A DNA stretch of 35,305 nucleotides from JAVJRN01 sp040218415 (GTDB taxonomy: Bacteria > Bacteroidota > Bacteroidia > Cytophagales > Cyclobacteriaceae): positions 1 to 35,305 of the forward strand of contig JAVJRN010000022.1 in NCBI GenBank assembly GCA_040218415.1, in the 5' to 3' direction. A model generated the notes under the pieces. The model was not told the origin of the DNA, made no database searches, and was given only the letters and a program-made list of their open reading frames with translations. A program made the translations under genes and the position numbers. Shown here piece after piece: positions 13,301 to 19,192 of this stretch (positions are counted from its first letter, which is position 1; the number at the start of each line of letters is the position of its first letter).

Positions 13301-16300
13301 ACCACTGATTACTCCATTACTGGTGAGGATATTTTGAGTCTTTTGAATTACACACCTTCAGATAGTTCTTCTGCAGTTTTCTATCTATCACAAAGAGATC
13401 ACGACAACAACTATCCGGCAGACGATAACCAGTATGTAGGTTGTGAGTCAAGTCTAAGAAAATTCAATATCTCTGTGAATGTGATTCCAAGAATCCCAAA
13501 TGCTTCAAGATTTTCTGGTGGGTATAATAATAGTGGTATAGTTGAGTATTATTTGTGCAGCGGTGAAGCTTTAAATGATATTTCGGCACCAACAACTCAA
13601 AGAACAGGAAATCAATCTTACACATGGTATAGACAAGTCGACCTTGGAATAGGAGATTCAATCACGACGAGTGGTTTTAATAATCGATCTATAACAATGA
13701 ATGATTTGTTGGATGAAAATGATCTCGACACAGCGAATAACACCAATGTTACACAGACTTACTCTTATTATGTAACACAAACATTCAGTACAAACGTGGA
13801 AACTGGTTTTAGGGGCTGTGAGAGTGACTATACGCAGGTGGATATAAATGTGATCCCTGACCCAACTGCTCCAATTATTCAAGATACTGTTCGGTACGAG
13901 GAAAGCTTTTGTGCAGGTACTACTGCGGGTGTTTCATACACTGTTCGCGTAAATACAGGTGCTACTTTAAATATTTACTCTGCCTCTGAAACGCAGTTTG
14001 AAGGAGTCTCCTCACGTGGAACTTTGATTGAAACTTTGACGGATAATGATAGAGATAACCTGATAACAATAAATTCTGATAACCTCGGCATTGGTTCACT
14101 ATCAGAAACGATCGTTTATTTTAAACTTTCGCAGCAAACTAATATTGAGGTGGATGGATCTCAATTTGAAGGCTGTGAAACGGAGATTCAAGATATGTCT
14201 AGAATCAAATTGTACGTTTACAATTTGCCATCGGATCCGATTATTGCAGATAGAAGCTTATATTATTGTGATTCTGAAGATGTTTCAGCAGTAATCGCTA
14301 GCAATGTTGAAGCAGGTGGTTTCGTTCAATGGTATGATAGAAATAATAATCTGTTGTATTTAGATGAAAACGAAGACGGAGGTATCACCTCAACTATACT
14401 GGCAAATCAATTAACGCTTAATGGTGCGCACAAAAGCGACAGCACTTATTTATTCAAACTCTTACAGAGGACGGATGCCAATAGTGGTGTGGATGGTTTT
14501 CTTGGATGTTCAAGCGTTGGTGTAGGGGCTAGGGCAAGTCAAGACACTTTGTCATTTACCATTTCTGTAGTACGAACTCCTGATCCATCAGAAATTTTCA
14601 CAGATGTAGATGGAAATAGGTGTGAATATGAGTTCAATAACTCAAGTACTAGAATCGATTATGCTGGAGTTGCAGACTGGTTGCGAGGTTCGCCTGACCC
14701 TAATTCACAAAGCAGTATTAATTATTTCTCTTTCTGGAAAGTAAGTAATCCTGATATAAATTCTGATGTTGATGCATTTAGAAATGGAAGTGAAGTTACC
14801 CGAGCCACTCCAACCGAAGTAGGCACTTTTACTATCAATATTTCTGAGTTAATCAGTGGAACAGATGACAATATATCGAGCGATTCTGTACTCAATGTTT
14901 ACGTGACGCAAACAGTTGGGCAAATTGCTAGTCAAGCCTTCGCAGGTTGTACGAGCCCAATTAAACTCGATACCATGAATCTTTATCCAGAACCTGCCGC
15001 TCCTGAATTTTTATTGACTACAAACACCGCCAAAAATAATAATGGTGAAATTGTCATTACGAGTAGTGCGAGCGACAAAGATTTGTCTTGGTCAAACTAC
15101 ACTTATACCTTTTGTGATGAGTCTGATGCTTCGGCCGATGTATTCGCCATAGCAGATCCAAAGGCGGAGGAGAAATATGCTTTTTATGACAATAGAAATG
15201 CTGGTGAGGCTAAAATTGATGAAAATCTAAACAGGATCAATTTAAATTTTACCGAGGCTAGTGGTTTTGATCTTTTGAATAGGTTAACCCTTGTGGATGG
15301 TAAATATAGTGGAGCTGCGAGTCAATCTTATTATGTTACAACCATACGAAACGGATGTGAAACCCAACAATTGAACAGAAATGAAATTGAAGCAATTATT
15401 GGAGAAATTCCTGATCCTGTATTTAGGTGGTCTGGACTTACAGCCTCTTTAAATAATACAATATTAGAAATAGAAGATAATAATAGATCACAAAGACGCT
15501 TTGAAGATTCAGTGCGATCGACAAGAGTAATCATTAATGGCCTTGATAACCCATTACAAATAGATCAAATATTCAACTCGAAAATTGACTCTATCCAATT
15601 TGCTGAAGTGTTTCCGAATGAAGTATTTGATGATGGCAGCTATCGAATATCAGTGTCTATGACTTCTACACCTACATGTACTCAGTTTAGTTATGATGAT
15701 ACTGACTCTTCGAGAATTATGACTTTATTGCCTACCTACAGTTTGGATACTCAGGATGGTTCGATTGCTAATGACCGATATGATGAAAATTTTGATTCTC
15801 AAGAAAACGGGTGGTTAATTGATCAAAGAGATTATACAGACAATGGTTATCAAGATAGATCAGGAGTAACAGCATCTTCGTGGACCTATCTAAATACCAG
15901 ATATGAAACCAATGATGGTTCAACAGGTGCTACCTATAATAATAATGAACATTCTTGGATTTATTCGCCAAACTTCCAAACGCTATCCTTGAACAACCCG
16001 ATAGTAGGTTTCCTAATGAATTACGAATTTGGTGATAATAGGGATGGTGTTGTTCTTCAATATACCATTGATGATGGGGTTACTTGGTTACCGGTAGGAA
16101 GTTATAGCAGCTTGAATGAGGTGGATGGAGTTGATATAAACGGGTCAAGCGGGAATAATTGGTATCTGAGTAATACAATAGAATCCGAACCAGGACAGTA
16201 CAGCGCACTATCTTCACTGAGAGGCAGGTTCCAATCAGGCAACAACCTAGTAGGTTATAACCAAAATGGTTTTGGTTGGGCAAGAGCAATTCCTGATGGA

Positions 16301-17524
16301 GAAGGAGGAAGATTAACTGGGACTGGCGAGGAGTTAATTGAGGCGCTAAACTCGATACCGAGTAACGAAAACATTAGGTTCAGGTTTGCACTCGGTTCTA
16401 ATGCGGCCGGACAAGGTTTTGGTTTCGTATTAGATGATTTCAAAATTTTTGATGGAGAAAAAGTTCCTTTAATCGAAACGTTCAATTCCGCCGAATCTCA
16501 AGAGGCAAAAAATGCATTTGTATATGCTGACAACATGCTGAGTCAAGGTGATGACTTTATTTGGATAAATTATTTTACTGATTTGGCTTCAACAGGAGCG
16601 AGGGATCAATTAAATGAAATTAATCAGATAGATCCTTCTGCTAGGGTAGGTTATTATGGAGTGGGGCAGGTTCCTAATTCTGCAATAGATGGTGTTATTT
16701 TTCAACCATTAGGAGCAACGGTAAATACTGATGATTCCTTGAAACTATTGGGGTGGAATGCTACTATTCGAGACAAAGCATTGCTTGCTGATCGCTCAGT
16801 GAATATTTTTGATGAAAGTAATTCCAATGGAGATTTACAATTGACTGAAGTAGGAGATGAGTTTACATTAGATCTACAAGTAAGTTTTGAAATTCTTGTC
16901 GAAGGGTTAAAGGAAATCTCTCTGAAAATAGCAATAATCGAGAAGGAGGTATCATTCCCTGCTATTGCTGATCCGGGTAATTCTTCTATTAAGTACAGTG
17001 AAGGTGAGATTGTTAAAAATGTGTTGAGGAAAATACTCCCTGCTGCAGATGGAATAGTTTATCAAGATGATTTAACTATCAATAGAGTAATAAGCGAAAA
17101 TATAGTTTGGAGTATTAAAAACATCAATGATCTAACTCAAATGGCAGTGGTTATTTTTGTTCAGGATGATGTTTCTAAGAAAGTATTGCAAGCTAAAGAG
17201 GTATTGATCAGTGAAATAGCAGCAACGCAAAAGCAAGATCCTCCTACAGGTTTAGAGAACTTGTTTGGGTCTGATGATATTTACCTTGTTTATCCAAATC
17301 CAGCAAATAATCATTTTACGATTCACTTAGAGAAAATTTCAGCAAATGACCTAAGTTGGTCTTTATACGACCAAAGTGGAAGAACAGTCCGAAATGGAAA
17401 AATTGAAGATGGAACGGCTGGTTTAGTCGTACCTACAGATCAAATACCTAGTGGTGTTTACCTACTGGAACTACATGATGATAACAACAAATGGTCTCCG
17501 CGTAAGATTATAATTCAGCATTAA
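1..17524 (+). CDS. Giant T9SS-secreted multi-Ig-domain surface protein (adhesin-like), 5' end missing
   Basis: The frame is open from the codon at position 2 to the TAA at 17522-17524, giving 5840 visible residues; no start codon or signal peptide is visible, so the gene begins left of the window. Visible order, in residues numbered from position 2: near-identical 104-residue repeats (about 1-447), mixed Ig-like domains (450-880), sixteen DxDxDGxID domains interspersed with three other Ig-like repeats (880-3210), Ig-like domains (3230-3570), cysteine-paired Ig-like domains (3580-5120), a jelly-roll/lectin-like domain (5260-5485), a cysteine-less thioredoxin-like segment (5486-5740) and a T9SS type A sorting domain (5755-5840). 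By family, such proteins cross the outer membrane by T9SS and are anchored or released after removal of the tail. A role in adhesion, gliding or matrix contact is inference. No catalytic domain was recognised. The next gene is on the opposite strand, so it is not the start of a longer operon. Confidence 0.93.
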   Translation, partial: LNETANVIITVNDVAGNANNAATGETSFVIDNIAPTVVLSDNEANNIVKDGDVVSITATFTDAIGLGSSIPQIQIGSDINSAVAMSGSGLVWTYSWTVGSGNASLNETANVIITVNDAAGNANNAATSETSFVIDNNVPTVVLSDNEADNIVKDGDVVSITATFTDAIGLGSNIPEIQIGSDINSAVAMSGSGLVWTYSWTVGSGNANLNETANVIITVNDAAGNANNTATGETSFIIDNTAPTVVLSDNEADNIVKDGDVVSITATFTESNGLGSNIPQIQIGSDISSAVSMSGSGLVWTYSWTVGSGNVSLNETANVIITVNDVVGNVNNPATGETSFVIDNTAPSVVLSDDEANNIVKDGDVVSITATFTDAIGLGSNIPEIQIGSDISSAVSMSGSGLVWTYSWTVGSVTSSLNESANIIITVNDAAGNANATATGEISFVVDNVSPTVLGSNLAITGTSSGNGDYYIINDIVTAAWDNTVSGDNNDDISAVDFDFSEFGGGSVAASEVSPGLWRTTYTIVDNAFDIESANSQNVFVSVTDDAGNITSAIEGSDNVSVDNVAPTIAIFNPLDNASGIAVNTSIALTFSENINSSFGSLSLTSVQNQVGDLQSFAASNGSIVTINSTTVTIEPANALAGSRDYFLNISTTAFVDDQGNPFGGIADQTTYNFQTGADDVPPVLTITVSPPSTGSSTITADNELTYLLSYNEEIIGMADSDIILVDVNSAFASESFSLTRTGARTFEVKISGLITTGSNGDVRIDINNNSGQITDGANPFVGPQSSSVVTIDQTDPILTYTDFNTNDQTPIVTGTVDEDLAVTVRIDGQDYIAAAGSHTGSGPFTWSITTNSLVESSFSVQVFADDAAENRGTTSGIMRVDVTPPNIVSSTQYDSLLDGSIDQITVRFNEAVLDATLSVSDFIISGESSFTLAPTGSAINATDPGIADDAFITFIVDEIVGTGTVNIDFTGSITDAVGNQVPTEDEIAQIDAARPFVLQSHQFDLDNDGGIDAIVMEFSEPVRFSTVESADFIVTGATSVSASSHTVDATENQLDEEALDRYITLAVDDNNGDFTGIAGTSVVEVQYSSTTGSNRKVADLQGLTAYDALSADIEDIDLARPVITSVVSTDGTYIENEIVTIELNVSEDVTVFGTPQIQLETGATDQLVNFTSNTVDNSILTFEYTVLLNHESGDLDYLSTGALTLNGGTIQDQIPSPNNLLLTLPQVAGGNSLSDNNDVVIDAVRPTFLNAFQYDTDADGNIDEIVLEMSENVNNASFEIADFILGSGDVLAILSSADVNLDNNQDVNDMDSFVTLSVDVSGTADVSVEYNANGGGGTQVQDLNGNFANNNASITTVDEAKPIFLNAYYQDTDADGDIDEVAIEFSETVLRTSAEANDFTLGLSFDESASAVNNVINGTSAFNNRDTNDADEYITLGITVSGTEDVTLNYEKTRGGAFQLADDAGNEVDNVLNPSFINVVDEANPILLRALQGDADADGNIDRIVIEVSEPFDATNTEIDDFVVDGDATGGNLAELLIFANTAPANDYDEDDFDAYLTLQVEIEGTSAVTVSYDGSSNDGAFLIEDFSGNAAINGSVTEADVAPPQFLNAVFFDHNEDGNIDEILLEMSEPVSNVNFEVADFNIADGLDGSTSTIDLVLNEFGNGANPASNGFDVSASDEYVSLAVTVNGTGKVFFEYFFNNNSTQVQDADGNPTGDNDEINLIDAAAPRIANAYFFDNGNSIANGSINEVVLEFTENLDESSDWFNELGTANFTLGDGFDGLNSQSSSINGTLSIVVNSLDASSTDQYITLEADISGTSTVALAYNQTSDPATYITDSENNDLADNFVVSNLIDGAAPVLLGAFFFDNNEDGNIEEITYAYSEPIDIINDFEAADFTIDDSFFGSTTKNEFVNNDDANGGTNDLVNNDLDASDSDNYATLSVLIRGTETVFNGYFSNGGGKFVNDASGNQSLNQFSDTAFDNLDYAVPQFLNAYQYDADFVDGNIDEIVIEMSERIDFNKFESADFTLGNGLKGDLSNHLNSAAVTASETSNPLDFDNDQYATFKVEVSGTAPITIEYNSAGGSLSIVEDESSFSNEANDLSAINAVDRAAPYFFNTYQYDHDADGNIEEIVIEMSEPISNASFEGDDFNIDFTEGLVSAILNENVSGVNPAQNDLDDSALDRFVTLQVNVEGTAVVDVDYSADNDGTEVKDQAGNEASNDETFTYYDLAAPRITEAKQYDIDLDGNIDQVLLTFTEPMSESLGWFTDFDASNFTLGDGFLGDASSVASVISSATASGQNTTDVEADDEYITIAVSVVGSSAVSVFYEQQGSSNIEDASGNLLVDGYNIGSSATFGNIVDAASPQFYNGYHYDHNDDGIIEEVVIEMSEPVNNATFDADDWILGNGLNGSSRVLAVLNEVGGTGAAANSLNAFDLNANDQYVTLSVSIPGTSVVNVDYSQQDTDGINIADLVGNLAENDETIVSVDLAKPRIKQTLQYDVNLDGNIDEIVIEMTEPVTNVSFHEGDFLLGVGLDGISSESLDVLDHNSGTTPALNAVDQSLNDRYVTLSVDVNGTGDVTLDYDLSGETTLEIEDLASTPNLAINQSSTTNLDRAIPQFLSARQFDTGTGNGNIDEIVIEISEVVSVNNFERGDFILGVGLNGSLSTVTGVLTSSSNNNGIDQSAADQYITLATSITGTGAVSVEYNRNGSGGATVQDDVNNQADNLGSLTLIDQAAPVALSAAQYDLTSDGNIDQIIVEFSENLSASNAESGDFILGSGSVSSVNTTTTDEFITLAVEVTGTATVQVGYDGNLSGSNILNDGVASPGPNNVPSINSITVSDQAIPRIINVTSSTANGLYQNGDIVGVEVVYSEVVTVNEAGGSPVIRLETGGIDQTVGYTSGSNSNTLLFDYTVQVGDVSSDLTYLNPANTSPFLANGSVIQDISINKNVANNAMPTLGTKDLASNKDLVIDGILPLIQAIYQYDVNSDGNIDEIVIQLNEVTNYNSSWDKDQFRLSAGTVEDIIDEATALNPLDLVSSDAYITLKVSVTGTSAVNVVYTPNNANSAVRLTDLAGNELQSQAILSSSSQMNDEARPVILNVTSTVANGAYNEGEIIPIVFTLSESVTVTGTPQITLETGDVDRIADYSSGTSTSTLTFNYTVVGPIAPSIINGDNVLDLSYQDGTLTAGTSVQDQSVNRNNLDLSSLPVSGATSSLSANKNLEIDTTIPALQSTTAMSISTLVGTDEIAKGDDPNDDGTDVADVVVITMDFNDNLLSAPVVTVRSGGFAINNVVSLQEINPTNEVWTATFTVNRLDADGAITFTVGYTDKAGNQGNTLTQNDTYGSAMTIDNTNPSVTYSVVNNPTLSDPYVLTANFSEKIEGLTIGDFTVTTSNAEVTNLQNTISNTWTLDVNPSDGQTANVTVELNDDAATDVAGNTISATAYSNVFDDESPILTSSNVVFGQSLTLTVSQSEVGEIYYAIFDDGETVDTDKASIKAQATGTLTTARIAGVANGLVTDAVANFNYVVSETLPELRTNYDLKVATEDKVNPNFNLSEPTNIDITSGGIVITAPNLTDICLEGNYFSLGDIVLAETISTDFVSSNSSKRTLNLQLPENFEFNTTTGSVGDNGGDVDVDPYAISYIGNNTVVISYDILTTASLDVVTISGLMVRAKGSTTTNNATITRSGGTGNIFEGNVGDEAVFATLSTVAPFDSPEVDVASAVNPYISENDSGILGDEDGDGVTVYDADAANLLVSTPFTVHLINENDIVNVYSNAGLTSLVTSYIATTASDSYTPSVEDLLGSDASLVDMGVNTFWITTQRGTTINACESAPTKFSVAIIRTENSANTSAFTLDNSFGTTLTFSYPTTGHTNALFFGNGLSGKNDQASFTGFSENGSSIQFIPSAAANETTVETVTYTLTNNEGVEANYSILLYLTESNFVLSDTTEIGNYQTRTYCQDGSSISLLVSSPSGVDVNGESSPNPDFLSIRVFDYSSGSRGKSLTSTVFSSVPDTTISESTNLSGWVFDPTSLDDTAPLTGANYLYNLEFVYVILDDLTNQETELTSEIVQIYRLPTVEINNFRNTLTLSDSAYYSNDDAAFNISTSVTYNDSLSVVTDAFTIDSYDIYKYDGSAYILEASVLDANFDPADPDNDGTRYPESEEFGLYRIIYNTATEADASVARTFTPAACNNMDTVDFEILQVPNYPGIVTDNTSTDIIEGVSDGDLGNGYLLEYCEGTTINFLSIDLSSFGTENVLVKWYSDSLKNNMISNNISGANNETINIANQFFGGNTNPTGRQSAQFYYSVTDNIDLKTGVSTVNASSTKNGSESETNRVVVQVYPDPDSPVVNGLSNTNNLYQYEADSRNSFNSAELRDQYYFEYCIPDGGIVTLQDVLIDASLDQNQPTESYFILYNSSLVAVDSFQTVNATTDYSITGEDILSLLNYTPSDSSSAVFYLSQRDHDNNYPADDNQYVGCESSLRKFNISVNVIPRIPNASRFSGGYNNSGIVEYYLCSGEALNDISAPTTQRTGNQSYTWYRQVDLGIGDSITTSGFNNRSITMNDLLDENDLDTANNTNVTQTYSYYVTQTFSTNVETGFRGCESDYTQVDINVIPDPTAPIIQDTVRYEESFCAGTTAGVSYTVRVNTGATLNIYSASETQFEGVSSRGTLIETLTDNDRDNLITINSDNLGIGSLSETIVYFKLSQQTNIEVDGSQFEGCETEIQDMSRIKLYVYNLPSDPIIADRSLYYCDSEDVSAVIASNVEAGGFVQWYDRNNNLLYLDENEDGGITSTILANQLTLNGAHKSDSTYLFKLLQRTDANSGVDGFLGCSSVGVGARASQDTLSFTISVVRTPDPSEIFTDVDGNRCEYEFNNSSTRIDYAGVADWLRGSPDPNSQSSINYFSFWKVSNPDINSDVDAFRNGSEVTRATPTEVGTFTINISELISGTDDNISSDSVLNVYVTQTVGQIASQAFAGCTSPIKLDTMNLYPEPAAPEFLLTTNTAKNNNGEIVITSSASDKDLSWSNYTYTFCDESDASADVFAIADPKAEEKYAFYDNRNAGEAKIDENLNRINLNFTEASGFDLLNRLTLVDGKYSGAASQSYYVTTIRNGCETQQLNRNEIEAIIGEIPDPVFRWSGLTASLNNTILEIEDNNRSQRRFEDSVRSTRVIINGLDNPLQIDQIFNSKIDSIQFAEVFPNEVFDDGSYRISVSMTSTPTCTQFSYDDTDSSRIMTLLPTYSLDTQDGSIANDRYDENFDSQENGWLIDQRDYTDNGYQDRSGVTASSWTYLNTRYETNDGSTGATYNNNEHSWIYSPNFQTLSLNNPIVGFLMNYEFGDNRDGVVLQYTIDDGVTWLPVGSYSSLNEVDGVDINGSSGNNWYLSNTIESEPGQYSALSSLRGRFQSGNNLVGYNQNGFGWARAIPDGEGGRLTGTGEELIEALNSIPSNENIRFRFALGSNAAGQGFGFVLDDFKIFDGEKVPLIETFNSAESQEAKNAFVYADNMLSQGDDFIWINYFTDLASTGARDQLNEINQIDPSARVGYYGVGQVPNSAIDGVIFQPLGATVNTDDSLKLLGWNATIRDKALLADRSVNIFDESNSNGDLQLTEVGDEFTLDLQVSFEILVEGLKEISLKIAIIEKEVSFPAIADPGNSSIKYSEGEIVKNVLRKILPAADGIVYQDDLTINRVISENIVWSIKNINDLTQMAVVIFVQDDVSKKVLQAKEVLISEIAATQKQDPPTGLENLFGSDDIYLVYPNPANNHFTIHLEKISANDLSWSLYDQSGRTVRNGKIEDGTAGLVVPTDQIPSGVYLLELHDDNNKWSPRKIIIQH
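2640..9300 (+). repeat. Sixteen DxDxDGxID-bearing Ig-like domains within the giant gene
   Basis: A motif of the form QYDxDxDGNIDEIVIEMSEPV recurs at about 2674, 3003, 3757, 4102, 4474, 4831, 5203, 5594, 5983, 6355, 6715, 7111, 7489, 7867, 8230 and 8947. Spacing is mostly 330-400 bp. Each copy is followed by a DFxLGxG element and ends in a valine/glycine-rich strand (GTxxVxVxY). The DNA is much more diverged than in the 312-bp array, so these copies are older. The D-x-D-x-D-G loop resembles calcium-binding loops of EF-hand, dockerin or thrombospondin-3 type; calcium binding here is inference. Copies 5203 and 7867 have altered loops. Repeats of another kind (form TxxGxYxxGExIxIxxxxSExVTVxGxPxIxLETG) sit at about 3376, 8548 and 9304, flanking or breaking the series. 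Confidence 0.85.
10720..15420 (+). other. Cysteine-paired Ig-like domain string in the giant protein
   Basis: The first cysteine of the visible protein is at 10745. From there cysteines come in pairs, an early one (YC, EYC, FC) and a late one usually in a GCES/GCET context: 10745/11498, 11885/12581, 13160/13442, about 13557/13817, 13910/14172, 14269/14508, 14622/14947 and 15115/15357. One unit (12719) has GSES at 12998 where GCES is expected. Linkers such as VIPDP or VYPDP separate the domains. This resembles the Ig-like domains common in Bacteroidota secreted proteins such as those called CHU_C-associated; the disulfide pairing is inferred from spacing. Confidence 0.7.
15779..16457 (+). other. 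Jelly-roll / MAM-like domain near the C-terminus of the giant protein
   Basis: The segment begins ENFDSQENGW, has HSWIYSPNF and DGVVLQYTIDDGVTW, and ends FGFVLDDFKIFDG. This pattern (a wound ENF-DG opening, a strand reporting that the data are those of a bound or unbound statistic-like 'YSxDxGxxW', and a closing FVLDDFKI) matches the beta-sandwich, lectin-like modules often placed before T9SS tails. The fold call rests on this pattern only. Ligand binding is unknown. Confidence 0.5.
16458..17220 (+). other. Thioredoxin-fold/Omp28-like segment lacking the CxxC motif
   Basis: The segment starts EKVPLIETFNSAESQEAK, then has DFIWINYFTD, a DPSARVGYYGV stretch and VPNSAIDGVIF. In Bacteroidota Omp28-like thioredoxin-fold proteins a similar order is seen: a VLIEEFT strand, a CxxC, a strand for a long-range contact, then YYG..xxP..xxDG. 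Here the place of CxxC is taken by S-A-E-S, so no redox chemistry is expected. Family placement is inference from motif order; it could be another alpha/beta domain. Confidence 0.4.
17258..17521 (+). other. T9SS type A C-terminal sorting domain
   Basis: The last ~85 residues contain VYPNPANNHF, then a strand LSWSLYDQSGRTV, then VPTDQIPSGVYLLEL, and end with KIIIQH. This is the standard layout of the Por secretion tail (YPNP start, xGxxV/xSG-VYxL core, K-(V/I)3 ending). It directs export through the type IX system, present only in Bacteroidota. Confidence 0.93.
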
Positions 17525-17587
17525 AAGGATTAATTGGATTTAAGTGACTGATAGGTAACACACTTTAGAAAAACCGAGCAACATAGT

Positions 17588-17628
17588 AAGAGGCCGTTTC
17601 ATATATACTTGAAATGGCCTCTTTGTTG
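17588..17628 (+). terminator. Rho-independent terminator of the giant gene
   Basis: Arms 17588-17601 and 17610-17623 pair over 14 positions with one G-U pair around an 8-nt loop, followed by the T-containing stretch TGTTGT. It lies 64 bp after the giant gene's stop codon. The tail is only moderately T-rich. Confidence 0.75.
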
Positions 17629-17690
17629 TGGATGAAGTAACTAAGTGACTCAGGATCCTTATCTTAGACTTGAAATTGCTACTGCAAATG

Positions 17691-17726
17691 CCCTTATTTT
17701 CTGAACTTTAAATTAAGGGTTTTTTC
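17691..17726 (+). terminator. Second terminator-like hairpin downstream of the giant gene
   Basis: Arms 17691-17699 and 17710-17719 pair with one bulged base around a loop of about 10 nt, followed by six T residues at 17720-17725. The plus orientation fits; the minus side has no T run. No ORF lies between this and the first terminator, so it is a back-up terminator or the end of a short transcript. Confidence 0.55.
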
Positions 17727-18019
17727 TAGAGGCTTAGAGGCAGAGGCATTGACAAAGTGATTAGTAGTGGTCAATAATCAAAATAAAAGATCGCTATAAG
17801 AACCACTCCAGAGCTTCTACTAACGCTTAGATTCGAAATGTGATGCAGACGTACAGAATTATGAAACTACAATTTAATCAAGATTAAAAAGGAGCTTTTT
17901 TGATTGGATGAGCGGTTGAACATATCGGTTTATATTACGAAACCAGATATTTTAAGTCTAACTCCGTTTTATTGAATCTAATAACTGACAGCTCCAGCGT
18001 ATTCTCAAAATTGAAGAGA
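17727..18019. other. Non-coding spacer after the giant gene
   Basis: About 290 bp between the second hairpin and the stop codon of the minus-strand gene at 18020. I see no ORF, RNA gene, strong repeat or clear promoter box in it. Confidence 0.6.
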
Positions 18020-18553
18020 TTATTCTATGTGTAAGTGCTGAACATGCTCTCTAATATGATCTAAACGTTTGGTGATATGCTTGATGTATTTGTTCAATAG
18101 ATTTTCAACAATCAATATTTGACCATCATAAGACTCAGAGGCGAGTTCGTTTTTCAACTCTTTTGAGTTTTTTTCAATATAACTAGCGCTGATACATTCT
18201 TCTCGAAGGAAAGCAATAAAATTCCGTGCTGAGTATTCCTTTTCGAATTTCTCAATTTCTTTAATAGCCCTGTTTATTTCTTTATTAGAACCACCAAGCC
18301 TATTTGCTTTTTTCAGTCGATCATAGAGTACCGAATCATAGTGGTGTATCTCCTTTATCAGATCAATGACGCCATATCTATATTCCTTATCATTACAGAA
18401 TGTTAGTAGACCCTCATAACTGTTGAGAGCAATAGATTCCAAATCCCACTTGAAAGTAATATCACTTATTTTTTTTCCTAATGTTTCTCTATTTTCTTGC
18501 GCTTTTAATGCAAAAGAGGATAATAATAACCCATAGATTATCAATTTATTCAT
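18020..18553 (-). CDS. Unrecognised exported helical protein
   Basis: I do not recognise this 177-residue protein. The chosen start is the ATG at 18553, because it yields a signal peptide directly (MNKLIIYGLLLSSFALKAQ, a lysine then a hydrophobic run and an A-x-A-like cleavage region); the frame extends 12 codons upstream to 18589, which would put extra residues in front of it. The mature part is rich in K, E and I, has no cysteine except C in the NDKEYR region (FCND) and EECIS, and looks mostly alpha-helical. It is probably periplasmic or lipid-free envelope. It has no partner gene nearby within 370 bp, and no clear promoter box was found. Confidence 0.65.
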   Translation of the reverse strand: MNKLIIYGLLLSSFALKAQENRETLGKKISDITFKWDLESIALNSYEGLLTFCNDKEYRYGVIDLIKEIHHYDSVLYDRLKKANRLGGSNKEINRAIKEIEKFEKEYSARNFIAFLREECISASYIEKNSKELKNELASESYDGQILIVENLLNKYIKHITKRLDHIREHVQHLHIE

Positions 18554-18589
18554 ATGACTTTTTATTGAATCGTACAAAGTTCGAACCAA

Positions 18590-18930
18590 AGTGATTGAGA
18601 AAGAAGTTGTTCAAATAATAATTGAGGCATGATCTATTAATTATTTTCCTAAACGTTTAGCTCAAGTTTTAGGTTGTAGAGTTTTAATAGAAATCATGAC
18701 CAAAATATAGAGGAAGAAGGTTGTTGATCTTGTTCTCTCATTTAAGGCTCTTTCCGTCAAACACCTTGATCAGAATCGATTAACAATAATTCAAGATTAG
18801 GTCTTACTTGAAAAAAGTTGACTATATATTTTTAGAGGTTTGGATTTTCTTATAGTCATAGGCTAAGGTAGTATCGGCTCAAAAGTCAAACTATTCAAAG
18901 AAGTTTAATTCTACCATAAAATAAGTTCAA
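18590..18930. other. Intergenic region, no gene seen
   Basis: About 340 bp between two minus-strand genes. Stops are frequent in all frames. A weak, long-looped inverted pair (GACTATA near 18822 and TATAGTC near 18853) is the only structure seen. It should include the promoter of the 18020-18553 gene, but no TAnnTTTG box stands out. Confidence 0.5.
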
Positions 18931-19137
18931 TCACCTTTTGGGAGGAACTTGAGCTTGTTGTAATTTAGAATAGTTTGATCTTAACCGCTCTACAATTTTA
19001 AATGACACACTCGCCATTTCAATCGTCTCGTCCAAGTGATCACAAAGATTGATTAAGTCTTCCTTAGACAAGTCATTGCCCTCAATGAGCTTATTTCTAA
19101 AATAGGATAAATATTCCCGTTCTTCCTGTAATAACAT
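18931..19137 (-). CDS. Small helical protein, 68 residues
   Basis: The ORF runs from ATG at 19137 to a stop at 18931. The sequence is amphipathic and largely helical (LLQEEREYLSYFRNKL, then DLINLCDHLDETIEMA, then a basic segment VERLRSNYSKL) and ends in a proline/lysine/arginine tail. I recognise no family. Codon use and the even spread of charged helices look like a true gene rather than chance. It lies 55 bp after the stop of the DUF255 gene and may be co-transcribed with it; a box close to the -7 consensus (TAACTTTA, one mismatch) just upstream of the start could also serve it alone. Confidence 0.6.
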   Translation of the reverse strand: MLLQEEREYLSYFRNKLIEGNDLSKEDLINLCDHLDETIEMASVSFKIVERLRSNYSKLQQAQVPPKR

Positions 19138-19192
19138 ACACTGTAAAGTTAGCTGATTGATTTAATTTATCATTGAGACAGACAGAAAAACC

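Noticed and set aside
14008..14023. CACGTG-centred near-palindrome resembling parS
   Set aside because: It matches the 16-base consensus at only about 10 positions, with a poor left arm, and lies inside the coding region of the giant gene.
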